A DNA stretch of 64,000 nt from NCBI GenBank assembly GCA_037783545.1, contig JBBELK010001004.1, positions 1 to 64,000 of the forward strand, given 5' to 3'. This stretch comes from Henricia sp. BOLD:AAB3569. Taxonomy: Eukaryota; Echinodermata; Asteroidea; Spinulosida; Echinasteridae. Position 1 is the first letter of the stretch; each line of letters starts with the position of its first letter. Positions 34,501 through 46,439 of the stretch are shown here, in pieces. The translations under genes and the position numbers were made by a program. Below the pieces are notes generated by a model. It was not told the DNA's origin and searched no databases. It worked only from the letters and a program-made list of their open reading frames with translations.

Positions 34501-37500
34501 ACTTTGACCAAAATCCCGTCCCAAACTGGGCCGTATCTACGACAGTCCGAAGTACTGAGCATGCGCACGAATCAGGAGTACACCAAAGAGGTGTGTACAG
34601 ACAGCCACAGGTTGCGGGAGCATCCAGGAAGCCCCAACCCCTTTTTTTCCTAAACTTTGAAATTTCTCTGCAATTTCCCGGCGAAAGTCTGTCAATTTTT
34701 TAGGACAAGTGCGCAATATAGAGTGTTAGGAGCATGCAAAATTTGAAGTTCGTCGGAAAATTTTTCTTGACCTCCAAATTTGCCGACGTTTGGACCACAC
34801 TTTGACCAAAATCCCGTCCCAAACTGGGCCGTATCTACGACAGTCCGAAGTACTGAGCATGCGCACGAATCAGGAGTACACCAAAGAGGTGTGTACAGAC
34901 AGCCACAGGTTGCGGGAGCATCCAGGAAGCCCCAACCCCTTTTTTTCCTAAACTTTGAAATTTCTCTGCAATTTCCCGGCGAAAGTCTGTCAATTTTTTA
35001 GGACAAGTGCGCAATATAGAGTGTTAGGAGCATGCAAAATTTGAAGTTCGTCGGAAAATTGTTCGACCTCCAAATTTGCCGACGTTTGGACCACACTTTG
35101 ACCAAAATCCCGTCCCAAACTGGGCCGTATCTACGACAGTCCGAAGTACTGAGCATGCGCACGAATCAGGAGTACACCAAAGAGGTGTGTACAGACAGCC
35201 ACAGGTTGCGGGAGCATCCAGGAAGCCCCAACCCCTTTTTTTCCTAAACTTTGAAATTTCTCTGCAATTTCCCGGCGAAAGTCTGTCAATTTTTTAGGAC
35301 AAGTGCGCAATATAGAGTGTTACGAGCATGCACAATTTGAAGTTCGTCGGAAAATTTTTCGACCTCCAAATTTGCCGACGTTTGGACCACACTTTGACCA
35401 AAATCCCGTCCCAAACTGGGCCGTATCTACGACAGTCCGAAGTACTGAGCATGCGCACGAATCAGGAGTACACCAAAGAGGTGTGTACAGACAGCCACAG
35501 GTTGCGGGAGCATCCAGGAAGCCCCAACCCCTTTTTTTCCTAAACTTTGAAATTTCTCTGCAATTTCCCGGCGAAAGTCTGTCAATTTTTTAGGACAAGT
35601 GCGCAATATAGAGTGTTAGGAGCATGCAAAATTTGAAGTTCGTCGGAAAATTTTTCGACCTCCAAATTTGCCGACGTTTGGACCACACTTTGACCAAAAC
35701 CCCGTCCCAAACTGGGCCGTATCTACGACAGTCCGAAGTACTGAGCATGCGCACGAATCAGGAGTACACCAAAGAGGTGTGTACAGACAGCCACAGGTTG
35801 CGGGAGCATCCAGGAAGCCCCAACCCCTTTTTTTCCTAAACTTTGAAATTTCTCTGCAATTTCCCGACGAAAGTCTGTCAATTTTTTAGGACAAGTGCGC
35901 AATATAGAGTGTTAGGAGCATGCAAAATTTGAAGTTCGTCGGAAAATTTTTCGACCTCCAAATTTGCCGACGTTTGGACCACACTTTGACCAAAATCCCG
36001 TCCCAAACTGGGCCGTATCTACGACAGTCCGAAGTACTGAGCATGCGCACGAATCAGGAGTACACCAAAGAGGTGTGTACAGACAGCCACAGGTTGCGGG
36101 AGCATCCAGGAAGCCCCAACCCCTTTTTTTCCTAAACTTTGAAATTTCTCTGCAATTTCCCGGCGAAAGTCTGTCAATTTTTTAGGACAAGTGCGCAATA
36201 TAGAGTGACCAAAATCCCGTCCCAAACTGGGCCGTATCTACGACAGTCCGAAGTACTGAGCATGCGCACGAATCAGGAGTACACCAAAGAGGTGTGTACA
36301 GCCACAGGTTGCGGGAGCATCCAGGAAGCCCCAACCCCTTTTTTTCCTAAACTTTGAAATTTCTCTGCAATTTCCCGGCGAAAGTCTGTCAATTTTTTAG
36401 GACAAGTGCGCAATATAGAGTGTCAGGAGCATGCAAAATTTGAAGTTCGTCGGAAAATTTTTCGACCTCCAAATTTGCCGACGTTTGGACCACACTTTGA
36501 CCAAAATCCCGTCCCAAACTGGGCCGTATCTACGACAGTCCGAAGTACTGAGCATGCGCACGAATCAGGAGTACACCAAAGAGGTGTGTACAGACAGCCA
36601 CAGGTTGCGGGAGCATCCAGGAAGCCCCAACCCCTTTTTTTCCTAAACTTTGAAATTTCTCTGCAATTTCCCGGCGAAAGTCTGTCAATTTTTTAGGACA
36701 AGTGCGCAATATAGAGTGTTAGGAGCATGCAAAATTTGAAGTTCGTCGGAAAATTTTTCGACCTCCAAATTTGCCGACGTTTGGACCACACTTTGACCAA
36801 AATCCCGTCCCAAACTGGGCCGTATCTACGACAGTCCGAAGTACTGAGCATGCGCACGAATCAGGAGTACACCAAAGAGGTGTGTACAGACAGCCACAGG
36901 TTGCGGGAGCATCCAGGAAGCCCCAACCCCTTTTTTTCCTAAACTTTGAAATTTCTCTGCAATTTCCCGGCGAAAGTCTGTCAATTTTTTAGGACAAGTG
37001 CGCAATATAGAGTGTTAGGAGCATGCAAAATTTGAAGTTCGTCGGAAAATTGTTCGACCTCCAAATTTGCCGACGTTTGGACCACACTTTGACCAAAATC
37101 CCGTCCCAAACTGGGCCGTATCTACGACAGTCCGAAGTACTGAGCATGCGCACGAATCAGGAGTACACCAAAGAGGTGTGTACAGACAGCCACAGGTTGC
37201 GGGAGCATCCAGGAAGCCCCAACCCCTTTTTTTCCTAAACTTTGAAATTTCTCTGCAATTTCCCGGCGAAAGTCTGTCAATTTTTTAGGACAAGTGCGCA
37301 ATATAGAGTGTTAGGAGCATGCAAAATTTGAAGTTCGTCGGAAAATTGTTCGACCTCCAAATTTGCCGACGTTTGGACCACACTTTGACCAAAACCCCGT
37401 CCCAAACTGGGCCGTATCTACGACAGTCCGAAGTACTGAGCATGCGCACGAATCAGGAGTACACCAAAGAGGTGTGTACAGACAGCCACAGGTTGCGGGA

Positions 37501-40053
37501 GCATCCAGGAAGCCCCAACCCCTTTTTTTCCTAAACTTTGAAATTTCTCTGCAATTTCCCGGCGAAAGTCTGTCAATTTTTTAGGACAAGTGCGCAATAT
37601 AGAGTGTTAGGAGCATGCAAAATTTGAAGTTCGTCGGAAAATTGTTCGACCTCCAAATTTGCCGACGTTTGGACCACACTTTGACCAAAATCCCGTCCCA
37701 AACTGGGCCGTATCTACGACAGTCCGAAGTACTGAGCATGCGCACGAATCAGGAGTACACCAAAGAGGTGTGTACAGACAGCCACAGGTTGCGGGAGCAT
37801 CCAGGAAGCCCCAACCCCTTTTTTTCCTAAACTTTGAAATTTCTCTGCAATTTCCCGGCGAAAGTCTGTCAATTTTTTAGGACAAGTGCGCAATATAGAG
37901 TGTTACGAGCATGCACAATTTGAAGTTCGTCGGAAAATTTTTCGACCTCCAAATTTGCCGACGTTTGGACCACACTTTGACCAAAATCCCGTCCCAAACT
38001 GGGCCGTATCTACGACAGTCCGAAGTACTGAGCATGCGCACGAATCAGGAGTACACCAAAGAGGTGTGTACAGACAGCCACAGGTTGCGGGAGCATCCAG
38101 GAAGCCCCAACCCCTTTTTTTCCTAAACTTTGAAATTTCTCTGCAATTTCCCGGCGAAAGTCTGTCAATTTTTTAGGACAAGTGCGCAATATAGAGTGTT
38201 AGGAGCATGCAAAATTTGAAGTTCGTCGGAAAATTTTTCGACCTCCAAATTTGCCGACGTTTGGACCACACTTTGACCAAAACCCCGTCCCAAACTGGGC
38301 CGTATCTACGACAGTCCGAAGTACTGAGCATGCGCACGAATCAGGAGTACACCAAAGAGGTGTGTACAGACAGCCACAGGTTGCGGGAGCATCCAGGAAG
38401 CCCCAACCCCTTTTTTTCCTAAACTTTGAAATTTCTCTGCAATTTCCCGACGAAAGTCTGTCAATTTTTTAGGACAAGTGCGCAATATAGAGTGTTAGGA
38501 GCATGCAAAATTTGAAGTTCGTCGGAAAATTTTTCGACCTCCAAATTTGCCGACGTTTGGACCACACTTTGACAAAAATCCCGTCCCAAACTGGGCCGTA
38601 TCTACGACAGTCCGAAGTACTGAGCATGCGCACGAATCAGGAGTACACCAAAGAGGTGTGTACAGACAGCCACAGGTTGCGGGAGCATCCAGGAAGCCCC
38701 AACCCCTTTTTTTCCTAAACTTTGAAATTTCTCTGCAATTTCCCGGCGAAAGTCTGTCAATTTTTTAGGACAAGTGCGCAATATAGAGTGACCAAAATCC
38801 CGTCCCAAACTGGGCCGTATCTACGACAGTCCGAAGTACTGAGCATGCGCACGAATCAGGAGTACACCAAAGAGGTGTGTACAGCCACAGGTTGCGGGAG
38901 CATCCAGGAAGCCCCAACCCCTTTTTTTCCTAAACTTTGAAATTTCTCTGCAATTTCCCGGCGAAAGTCTGTCAATTTTTTAGGACAAGTGCGCAATATA
39001 GAGTGTTAGGAGCATGCAAAATTTGAAGTTCGTCGGAAAATTTTTCGACCTCCAAATTTGCCGACGTTTGGACCACACTTTGACCAAAATCCCGTCCCAA
39101 ACTGGGCCGTATCTACGACAGTCCGAAGTACTGAGCATGCGCACGAATCAGGAGTACACCAAAGAGGTGTGTACAGACAGCCACAGGTTGCGGGAGCATC
39201 CAGGAAGCCCCAACCCCTTTTTTTCCTAAACTTTGAAATTTCTCTGCAATTTCCCGGCGAAAGTCTGTCAATTTTTTAGGACAAGTGCGCAATATAGAGT
39301 GTTAGGAGCATGCAAAATTTGAAGTTCGTCGGAAAATTTTTCGACCTCCAAATTTGCCGACGTTTGGACCACACTTTGACCAAAATCCCGTCCCAAACTG
39401 GGCCGTATCTACGACAGTCCGAAGTACTGAGCATGCGCACGAATCAGGAGTACACCAAAGAGGTGTGTACAGACAGCCACAGGTTGCGGGAGCATCCAGG
39501 AAGCCCCAACCCCTTTTTTTCCTAAACTTTGAAATTTCTCTGCAATTTCCCGGCGAAAGTCTGTCAATTTTTTAGGACAAGTGCGCAATATAGAGTGTTA
39601 GGAGCATGCAAAATTTGAAGTTCGTCGGAAAATTGTTCGACCTCCAAATTTGCCGACGTTTGGACCACACTTTGACCAAAATCCCGTCCCAAACTGGGCC
39701 GTATCTACGACAGTCCGAAGTACTGAGCATGCGCACGAATCAGGAGTACACCAAAGAGGTGTGTACAGACAGCCACAGGTTGCGGGAGCATCCAGGAAGC
39801 CCCAACCCCTTTTTTTCCTAAACTTTGAAATTTCTCTGCAATTTCCCGGCGAAAGTCTGTCAATTTTTTAGGACAAGTGCGCAATATAGAGTGTTAGGAG
39901 CATGCAAAATTTGAAGTTCGTCGGAAAATTGTTCGACCTCCAAATTTGCCGACGTTTGGACCACACTTTGACCAAAATCCCGTCCCAAACTGGGCCGTAT
40001 CTACGACAGTCCGAAGTACTGAGCATGCGCACGAATCAGGAGTACACCAAAGA
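22518..40053. repeat. 296-bp satellite array, about 60 units
   Basis: The unit runs from GTCCCAAACTGGGCCGTATC to CACTTTGACCAAAATCC. Regular 296-bp spacing is seen from about 26186 to 39902. The left 4 kb is more diverged and irregular. Six junctions (near 28545, 30535, 32231, 33625, 36207 and 38790) skip about 77 bases, joining ATAGAGTG directly to ACCAAAATCC. The following half-unit lacks a further 4 bases (GTACAGCCAC for GTACAGACAGCCAC). Variant combinations recur in order, giving a higher-order structure. The many 60-97-codon frames on both strands are periodic artefacts. The array is cut at 40053 by the CACTA-type insertion and resumes at 63590. Confidence 0.98.
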
Positions 40054-40099
40054 CACTATGAAAATCTCCTCGGTTAAAATCGACGTTTCTCGGTTAAAA
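40054..40099 (+). repeat. left terminal inverted repeat of the CACTA-type element
   Basis: Forty-six bases beginning CACTATG and ending in CTCGGTTAAAA. They pair with 63544-63589 with one mismatch at position 10. Confidence 0.9.
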
Positions 40100-40264
40100 A
40101 ATAAACACTCGCATTTTAACCGTGAATTTCTCGGTTAAATATCGTGTTTAAAGGCTGCTGTAAATTGCTCACAATTTAACCAAGTCGTTCTCGGTGCTTT
40201 CTCGGTTAAAACATGTGTAATGAACTTTCCTCGAAGTTTAACCGAGTCGGGTTTCCTCATTAAC

Positions 40265-41185
40265 TTTGCGGTGAGTTAATTCAATCATAATGACGTATCC
40301 AAATACGTGAAAACTGCGCGGCGTTCACGCCAATTAAAGTATTAGCGAAGGTGCTAAACAGTGATTGACAGAGTTTACTATTCACGTACTAAAAGACGGG
40401 AAAACTTTGTCGCGCTTTTCGGGAGTTGTGAGGTGATAATTGGTTGACCACAAGCTTCATGCTCGACTACAAAAAACGTGGAAGTCTTGCCGCGGTAATG
40501 TTTTGATCGGACGGAGGTGTTAAATAATCCTTTGTTGTAACATCACAGTGGCTTATCATTGAACGATGGTTCAACAGTTAACCACACCACATAACGGTAC
40601 GTATTAGTATCAGGCTTATATATAATTGGTGGCGATTAGATTTGTAAAAAGAAGGCTTGGAATTTTGAGCCCGTTGTTTTCTTAAAATACATTGTATTTA
40701 GTAGGCCTACTTTTTTGCCCTTGTAAGAACGATAGGCCGGGCGAAAGGCCCGTGTAAATGCAGAGTTTTACTGGAGGTTGGGGTGGAAGCCCGGTGGAGG
40801 AAAGAGAGCAACTGATAGTCGGCCGATTCTGTGCAACAAAAACGTTGGACAGCGCGAACACCTTTAATTGTGATCGGACTGCCCGCCAACAAGGGACCCC
40901 AAAATAGGGTAGACAGTCTGACATGGCCGATTATTAGGCACGATTTCGAATGTCCAAATATTTAACAATCGATCATCAATTATCGAAAACCCTTGCTCAG
41001 CTTATGCGGCCACATATCCCAAGTCGGCCCAGGGCGGCCCCGTGATTTTGAAAGTGTCACGCACGCTCGATCGAGCGCGCGAGCGAATGCCTATTTTGGC
41101 CCGAACGCCCGCTCGGTCGCCATGTGATTGCGGCAGGTGGACGGGTTCCCCGGGCTTCCTGAAGGGGCCACGGATCGTTTAGACT
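40265..41185. other. CACTA-type interior, no gene supported
   Basis: GC-richer in its right part, with CGCTCGATCGAGCGCG (near 41064), a palindrome, and several CpG-rich stretches. Minus-strand frames at 40682-40924 show no domain I know. This could be captured host DNA or decayed element sequence. Confidence 0.4.
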
Positions 41186-42158
41186 GGTTCCCGCTCCACA
41201 TATTCCACATCCAACGACTGAATATGAGGACCGGGTACCGTGGTATTTAAATTAGCACTAAGTATTACGTCATGCATTTATTTTTAGGAGCGCATAACCG
41301 TTAATTTTCAAAGCGCGCTGCGCGAGTGTATAACAATTTGAAAAGGGTTATTCCATATTTGGCCAATAAAGCCCATTAATTATAGCATCAAAAATAAAAT
41401 TCAAACCTTGTCTTTATCATCGTAAAATAAACACGCGGCGAAACACTGACGAATCGTACCCGACGATAAACGATAACGTCCGCACGTGCATTCTGGTAAC
41501 TTCGAGAACCTTCGGGAAAAGGAGGAATTCCTCCTGTTTCAATATGGCGGACTAACATGTGTAATACTGGCCGTTGTCGGACCTTAAAATCAGTCGGATT
41601 TTTTTGTCCGGGAACCAGACTACGGATCGTTGTGTACGTGGTCAGTATAACATCTTTGGACCAAGCTACATATGGGTTGTTTACAGAATTTGGCCATTGG
41701 CTACCTAATGGTCGTTACGGGTCATTTTCTTTGGAATGACCCAAATGCTGTACCGGTATGTGCCAATATTTGCCAAAATCCTTTGAAACGCAATTTTTTG
41801 AGGTGGTGGTCAGTGCATGGTATCAGCAGTGGCCGAAATTTTCAACTTCGTCCAAATGGACTTTGCATGGTATTTTTGGAATCTACGTTCAATGGCGGGC
41901 TAAAAAATACCAAACATCGACAAAACTGACCACTGGTCAGTTTTGGCCGAAATTGTAAACTTTGTCGAAACTGACCAATGTTGGTATATTTGGAATCTAT
42001 GTTGAAAGGCGAAATCAATGGTACCCTACTGAAGGTCATTGGTCAATGGCCAGCTTTAGTGGTCCAATTTCCGGACATCGTCGAAGGTCACTTTAGAGGG
42101 TATCAGCGGTGGACTTACATGCACTGGTTCGTGTAGACTAAAAAACTTACATGCAAAG
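41186..42158. other. CACTA-type interior with degenerate internal repeats
   Basis: TAGACTGGTTCCCGCTCCAC near 41180 is also found near 58972 and, inverted, near 54897, so it belongs to a dispersed element. From about 41690 to 42110, words such as GGAATCTA, TGGCCGAAATT and ACTGACCA recur irregularly, suggesting an old tandem repeat. No gene is supported. Confidence 0.4.
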
Positions 42159-42238
42159 AAGTGGAATTTCTTTTCGTTTTAGAACGACAGGTGCCAGTGT
42201 ATACACACTGAACACAATAGAATTACATAACAACTGGC

Positions 42239-42246
42239 TATATAAA
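42239..42246 (+). promoter_or_regulatory. TATA box in the A1 repeat
   Basis: TATATAAA lies about 57 bases before the ATG at 42303, which sits right at the end of A1. The same TATATAAA is in A2 (43628-43635), so a full-length relative would carry its promoter in the A repeat. Confidence 0.45.
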
Positions 42247-42302
42247 CGCCACGTTTGCTTCAGTAGCTCACTCTCGGTCAACCGTGTCAACTTTGCAGTA
42301 CA

Positions 42303-42708
42303 ATGATTCTACACACGTCTTCACGCACCGCATCGAACATTTCCCTCGAACCGGGCGTCGGCGGTTTGGAGTCCGGTACCAGCAGTGATCAGATACTGAA
42401 CGCTACCCAGGCCCTTTCTAAGTCATTAGACTTCAAGGTCGAATCGGCTTGCAAGAAGCAACGCTTATCAGACGTTCCGACGTTCAAACGCGACGGCATC
42501 AACAGCAGCACAAGCACTGCGAGAAGCTTCTTTCGCTTGTCGAGTCGGCCATTCAGAACATTGACAGCCTTGACATCGACTCGGCCAAGACCGACTGGAA
42601 CGCCGCCGTGAAGTCCATCAAGGAACGTCAAAAGCTCATACGACTTGCTGACCGTTCTGATCTCGGCTGGGGAGTTGTGAAAGAGTACATCGCAGAAACG
42701 TCTAATTG
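42303..42708 (+). pseudogene. Gag-like ORF1 fragment of a YR retroelement, frameshifted
   Basis: Starts at ATG 42303 and reads MILHTSSRTASNISLEPGVG, then FKVESACKKQRLSDVPTFKR. A frameshift near 42495 moves to the frame reading HCEKLLSLVESAI, DSAKTDWNAAVKSIKERQKL and IRLADRSDLGWGVVKEY before a stop. The block with a short amphipathic helix and KERQKLIRLADRS...GW...V.EY is one I associate with ORF1 (gag-like) of DIRS/Ngaro elements in marine animals. The normal continuation with a zinc knuckle is absent. Its placement directly after A1 agrees with that reading. Confidence 0.55.
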
Positions 42709-42725
42709 AGGCGGCATAGACATTT

Positions 42726-43310
42726 GCGTCCACCCAGTCGTATGGTACTGAGTTTATAACACATTTTATTCGATCGTTTGGTATCAAATTCGATTTGAGG
42801 GACAGCGGATTTTTTGTCCGTCCAATATTTGGCTTCGAGCACATCGTTCAAAGTTTAATCTCACAACGCTTAATTGCGTCCACCCAGTCGTATGGTACTG
42901 AGTTTATAACACATTTTATTCGATCGTTTGGTATCGAATTCGATTTGAGGGACAGCGGATTTTTTGTCCGTCCAATATTTGGCATCGAGCACATCGTTCA
43001 AAGTTTAATCTCACAACGCTTAATTGTTGATCTTTCCACACCGGAACTGGCAATCGTAATTTGTTATTTAATACATTTTTACTTTTGTTGTTTTTTCCGC
43101 GTTCCGCGCGCACCGAAGGCCAATAAACGTCTATTTGAGGCGGCATAGACATTTGCGTATACCCAGTCGTATGGCACTGAGTTTTTAACACATTTTATTC
43201 GATCGTTTGGTATCGAATTCGATTTGAGGGACAGCGGATTTTTTGTCCGTCCAATATTTAGCATCGAGCACATCGTTCAAAGTTTAATCTCACATGCTTA
43301 ATTGTTGATC
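42726..43310. repeat. ~146-bp direct repeat, three copies
   Basis: ACCCAGTCGTATGG(T/C)ACTGAG starts copies near 42730, 42880 and 43160. The first two are 150 bases apart. The third follows a 130-base spacer whose bulk (TTGATCTTTCCACACCGGAA) is itself repeated after the third copy. Within the collapsed retroelement body; partly explains its shortened coding region. Confidence 0.85.
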
Positions 43311-44213
43311 TTTCCACACCGGAACTGGCAATCGTAATTTGTTATTTAATACCTTTTTACCTTTGTTGTTTTTTGTTTCCCCTTTGCCCTTTCTTTTGCG
43401 ACTTTCTATAGACTACAGCAAGGTTCACACAACGACCTAGCCACTGTTCACCATTGGAAACATTTGACCTGTTTTTGTCCTTTTCTTGTCTCACATGAGG
43501 TATAAATAGAAAAGAAATGAATTTTCTGACGGAAGTATGGAGGAAGAAAGTGGAATTTCTTTTCGTTTTAGAACGACAGGTGCCAGTGTATACACACTGA
43601 ACACAATAGAATTACATAACAACTGGCTATATAAACGCCACGTTTGCTTCAGTAGCTCACTCTCGGTCAACCGTGTCAACTTTGCAGTACAATCCCGCCC
43701 ACCCCATTTTCCCACTTCAATCAGAATTCGGACCTGGGGAGTGCACCCCTGTCGAGTGCCCTGGATGCACCCACGTTTCCTCCAATGGCTGGGGGTTTTT
43801 CGTGGCCACCGAGCGCCAGCACACATTGCTGGTCCGACACTCGACCCGAATTCAGTTTCAGTTCCGAGACACTTTATTGTCGAGACCTAGATACTGTGAA
43901 CTTTCTTATTGTTTACAGCTCGCAATTCATACATCCAACTTGGTTCAGATGCTAGTTTGATAGCCTCTAAATCGCTAGGCCTTTAACACGGCTTACACCA
44001 GACGTGTATAATTATTGTGCATTTGTGCATATAATTTGATCCTAATCAAGCTGATTAGCGGAGTTTAAAATAAATCGAACAGCAAGGTTCACACAACGAC
44101 CTAGCCACTGTTCAACATTGGAAACATTTGACCTGTTTTTGTCCTTTTCTTGTCTCACATGAGGTATAAATAGAAAAGAAATGAATTTTCTGACGGAAGT
44201 ATGGAGGAAGAAA

Positions 44214-45017
44214 CTTAAACTCTTTGGTTTTATAAATCACTATTGGGTGATTCACAATACATGTACATGTATCGCGCGCAAATTTACGTATGAATAGAGC
44301 GCATTCGTGATCATCAGCGATCGCTACACACAGTATAGTAATACAAGTCATGCACGTGTTTGTACATACAGCGGTGGCCTAGGGGGTATATCCATTTGCT
44401 CAATTGCGATACCCCGACCGGTAGTCTTTTTCCTAGTCGTTTTATGCTACGCGCTCACGCGCTGTATTGCTCGGATGATGAATTGCCTGTAGCCGGAAGG
44501 TATAGAAGAAGGAACTTAATGAAGTGTTTAGAAAACGGCCACACTCGCGTCTACGCACACAGCGGCATATCGGTACATTATTGGCAATGCTGTACGAACG
44601 TTCATGCTGGTCGACGGATCGATCATGCGTTGCGTGCACAACAAATCCGGTGCGCGCGTTGTGACAAGTAAATTGTCTACATGTATATGATTAGTTCAAC
44701 GTGGGCAAATATACCACGGATACGTAATTAGGCCTACAAACGCTTTCATGCACAGATGAAAAAGAGGAGGCCCACATGTACCAGTGCGTACGTGCACCCG
44801 TCTAAATCGACCGCTGGAGGGTATTTTTGAGGTCACTGGAGCAGTGCCAGTTCAACAAAACTATATATGGATCTTGATTTCCAGTCAAATGTTTCCCCAA
44901 CCTTCTGAATTGTTCAAAGGTCAGAAAAACCTTTCATAAAATATATGTCAGGCTGATATCCGTGCTTCGCGTAAAGCACATAAGCTCTAGTTATTTCTTG
45001 TTTTTAATCGACTGGCA
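44214..45017. other. no gene seen
   Basis: Ordinary mixed-composition sequence between the retroelement and the inverted-arm region. Short frames at 44307-44671 overlap on both strands and have no recognisable domain. Confidence 0.4.
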
Positions 45018-45640
45018 TTGACCCTTGACGGAATTTTACATTCTTGGTACCAAATGAAAGCCTGTAACTTTTTCCTATTCTGGAAAAATAGCAATTTAGC
45101 TCAAAAACATTTTGACGCTCAAATCGGCCCAAAATCGGGCAGTGAAACCTTAAGGTGCCTTTTTCCATTTATTGGCGTCTGGGCGTTTACAAACGCGGTA
45201 CGGTAAAGTCATAATTCAAAGAAGATCGTCGCAACATTAAAACCCCATTGCCATTCCCCGACTGGTCTCCGAAAGTGTGACCCGCTGCGAGACTTGCACT
45301 ATTCATCCGTCGTCCAAATCGAAAACTCCCTGTATGGAATGCCGAAGTGTGACGTACGTGTTTTATGGGTATGGCTCATCGATATATATTGTACAATGGA
45401 TGAAGCAACGACGTCTAAAATTGAAGCCACCGTCCGCCATTGTAACCCACCAAATACAGTGCCTTGCCTAGACTAGTCATACTGTCCTCTCTAGTCTACA
45501 TCGTGGTTTACATGTGTTCAGTGGAACGCAAGCGATCGTATGAACCGGGGAGCAGTCTAGGCCATAAGCATTGTTCGTGGGTACAATGGCGGCCGGCGCG
45601 TGGCTTCAATAGACTACTAAAGTGAAAACGTCACCTTTTG
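45018..45640. repeat. inverted arm, left outer part
   Basis: Segments 45018-45275 and 45385-45640 match, in reverse complement and with many small differences, 58075-58320 and about 57640-58060. Recognisable shared words are TTTTTCCTATTCTGG against its complement near 58270 and AATGGCGGCCGGCGCG against CGCGCCGGCCGCCATT near 57811. The two arms therefore descend from one sequence in opposite orientation. Confidence 0.8.
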
Positions 45641-45829
45641 TGTGTTGCCATAGTTTTTGGGTCTACACTAAAACCAGTGAACTGTTTTCATGCGCTATAC
45701 CAATGGACGTTTCCGATTACCAGCGAATGATTAGACCCAATTACCATGGCAACCGACGTCACACTTTAGTAGTCTATAGACAGCCGAAGTGTGACGTGGT
45801 TGCCATGGCAATTGGCTCTATTATTATTA

Positions 45830-46173
45830 TTATTATTTCTTTCTGGTATTCATACCAAGGATTCCTCAATAGTTGCTCATTGCACTGTCACTCGCAGCGT
45901 GAGGAAACCCAAGAAGAATTAGAATTAGATCTGGCCAGAGACACCGGGGATGATCCCCGGTTAATTAATGCTCTGGGATCTTTAGAGTGCGTTTCCATTA
46001 CCTAACACACTGGACCAACGGCTTTACATCCCTTCCGAAGGATGGAGCAAGTATGGTTGAGTGCCTTGCCCAAGGGCACAGGTACCGTAGCCGTGGGGAG
46101 GTTCGAACCTACAACCACAAGTTTTCACCTATGATTGCGAGTCAATGACCTAAACCGCTCGGCCACGGTACCC
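45830..46173 (-). repeat. tRNA-derived SINE, complete head and body
   Basis: On the minus strand the element starts GGTACCGTGGCCGAGCGGTT at 46173. It has a strong A box (TGGCCGAGCGGTTTAGG) and a canonical B box, AGGTTCGAACCT, at about 46100-46111, then a conserved body (TGCCCTTGGGCAAGGCACTC; GTAAAGCCGTTGGTCC). It ends in a simple (ATT)n-type tail near 45820-45835. This head-body combination is widespread in SINEs of marine invertebrates. The tRNA-like head is tRNA-Ser/Leu-like but its ends do not form a proper acceptor stem. Confidence 0.8.
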
Positions 46174-46439
46174 CACAAACATGGCCGTTTGAAAAAGTAC
46201 CATTGCAAAAGCGCAGGGACACGGCTCGGTGATTTTTTAGTTTAGAGCCAATTGCCCAGGCAACCAACAAAAGATGACGTATTCATTTTGGCAGTCTACT
46301 TCATCCAATCGATGGTATGGCTGCCGGATAAAACACTATTGCAAAAGCACAGGGAAACGGTTCAGTGATTTTTAGTATAGAGCCATTGCCCAGCAAGCAA
46401 ATAACAATAGGGTGACATATTCACTTTGGTAGTCTATTA

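Larger units (their letters stand above)
42159..44213 (+). mobile_element. collapsed Ngaro/PAT-like tyrosine-recombinase retroelement
   Basis: Two different sequences are each present twice in the order A1 (42159-42304), B1 (43415-43549), A2 (43548-43693), B2 (44079-44213). B1 and A2 abut and overlap by two bases. This A1-body-B1-A2-B2 order is the split direct repeat arrangement of Ngaro and PAT-type retrotransposons, where B1-A2 templates the closed circle. The body keeps only a gag-like fragment. Reverse transcriptase, RNase H and tyrosine recombinase are missing, so this is a deletion derivative. About 385 bases lie between A2 and B2, with an open frame containing GECTPVECPGC, function unknown. 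Confidence 0.7.

Noticed and set aside
22518..40053. CRISPR array
   Set aside because: Units are contiguous and near-identical with no unique spacers, and the context is eukaryotic. This is a satellite.
22518..40053. NRF1-type promoter sites (GCATGCGCAC in every satellite unit)
   Set aside because: The word matches only about half of the palindromic consensus and is fixed in the satellite by descent. I see no independent evidence of regulation.
22734..40138. Dozens of 60-97-codon open frames (for example those beginning MQNLKF or MPTFGP) on both strands
   Set aside because: They recur every 296 bp in several overlapping frames and exist only because the satellite unit lacks stops in those phases. 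There is no domain, and the 296-bp period does not preserve frame between units.
42159..44213. LTR retrotransposon with two LTRs
   Set aside because: There are two different repeated blocks in A-B-A-B order with B1 abutting A2, not one repeat at each end. No primer-binding site or TG...CA ends are seen.
46081..46173. Functional tRNA gene at the SINE head
   Set aside because: A and B boxes are good but the ends do not form a proper acceptor stem, and a SINE body follows, so it is a SINE head rather than a tRNA gene.
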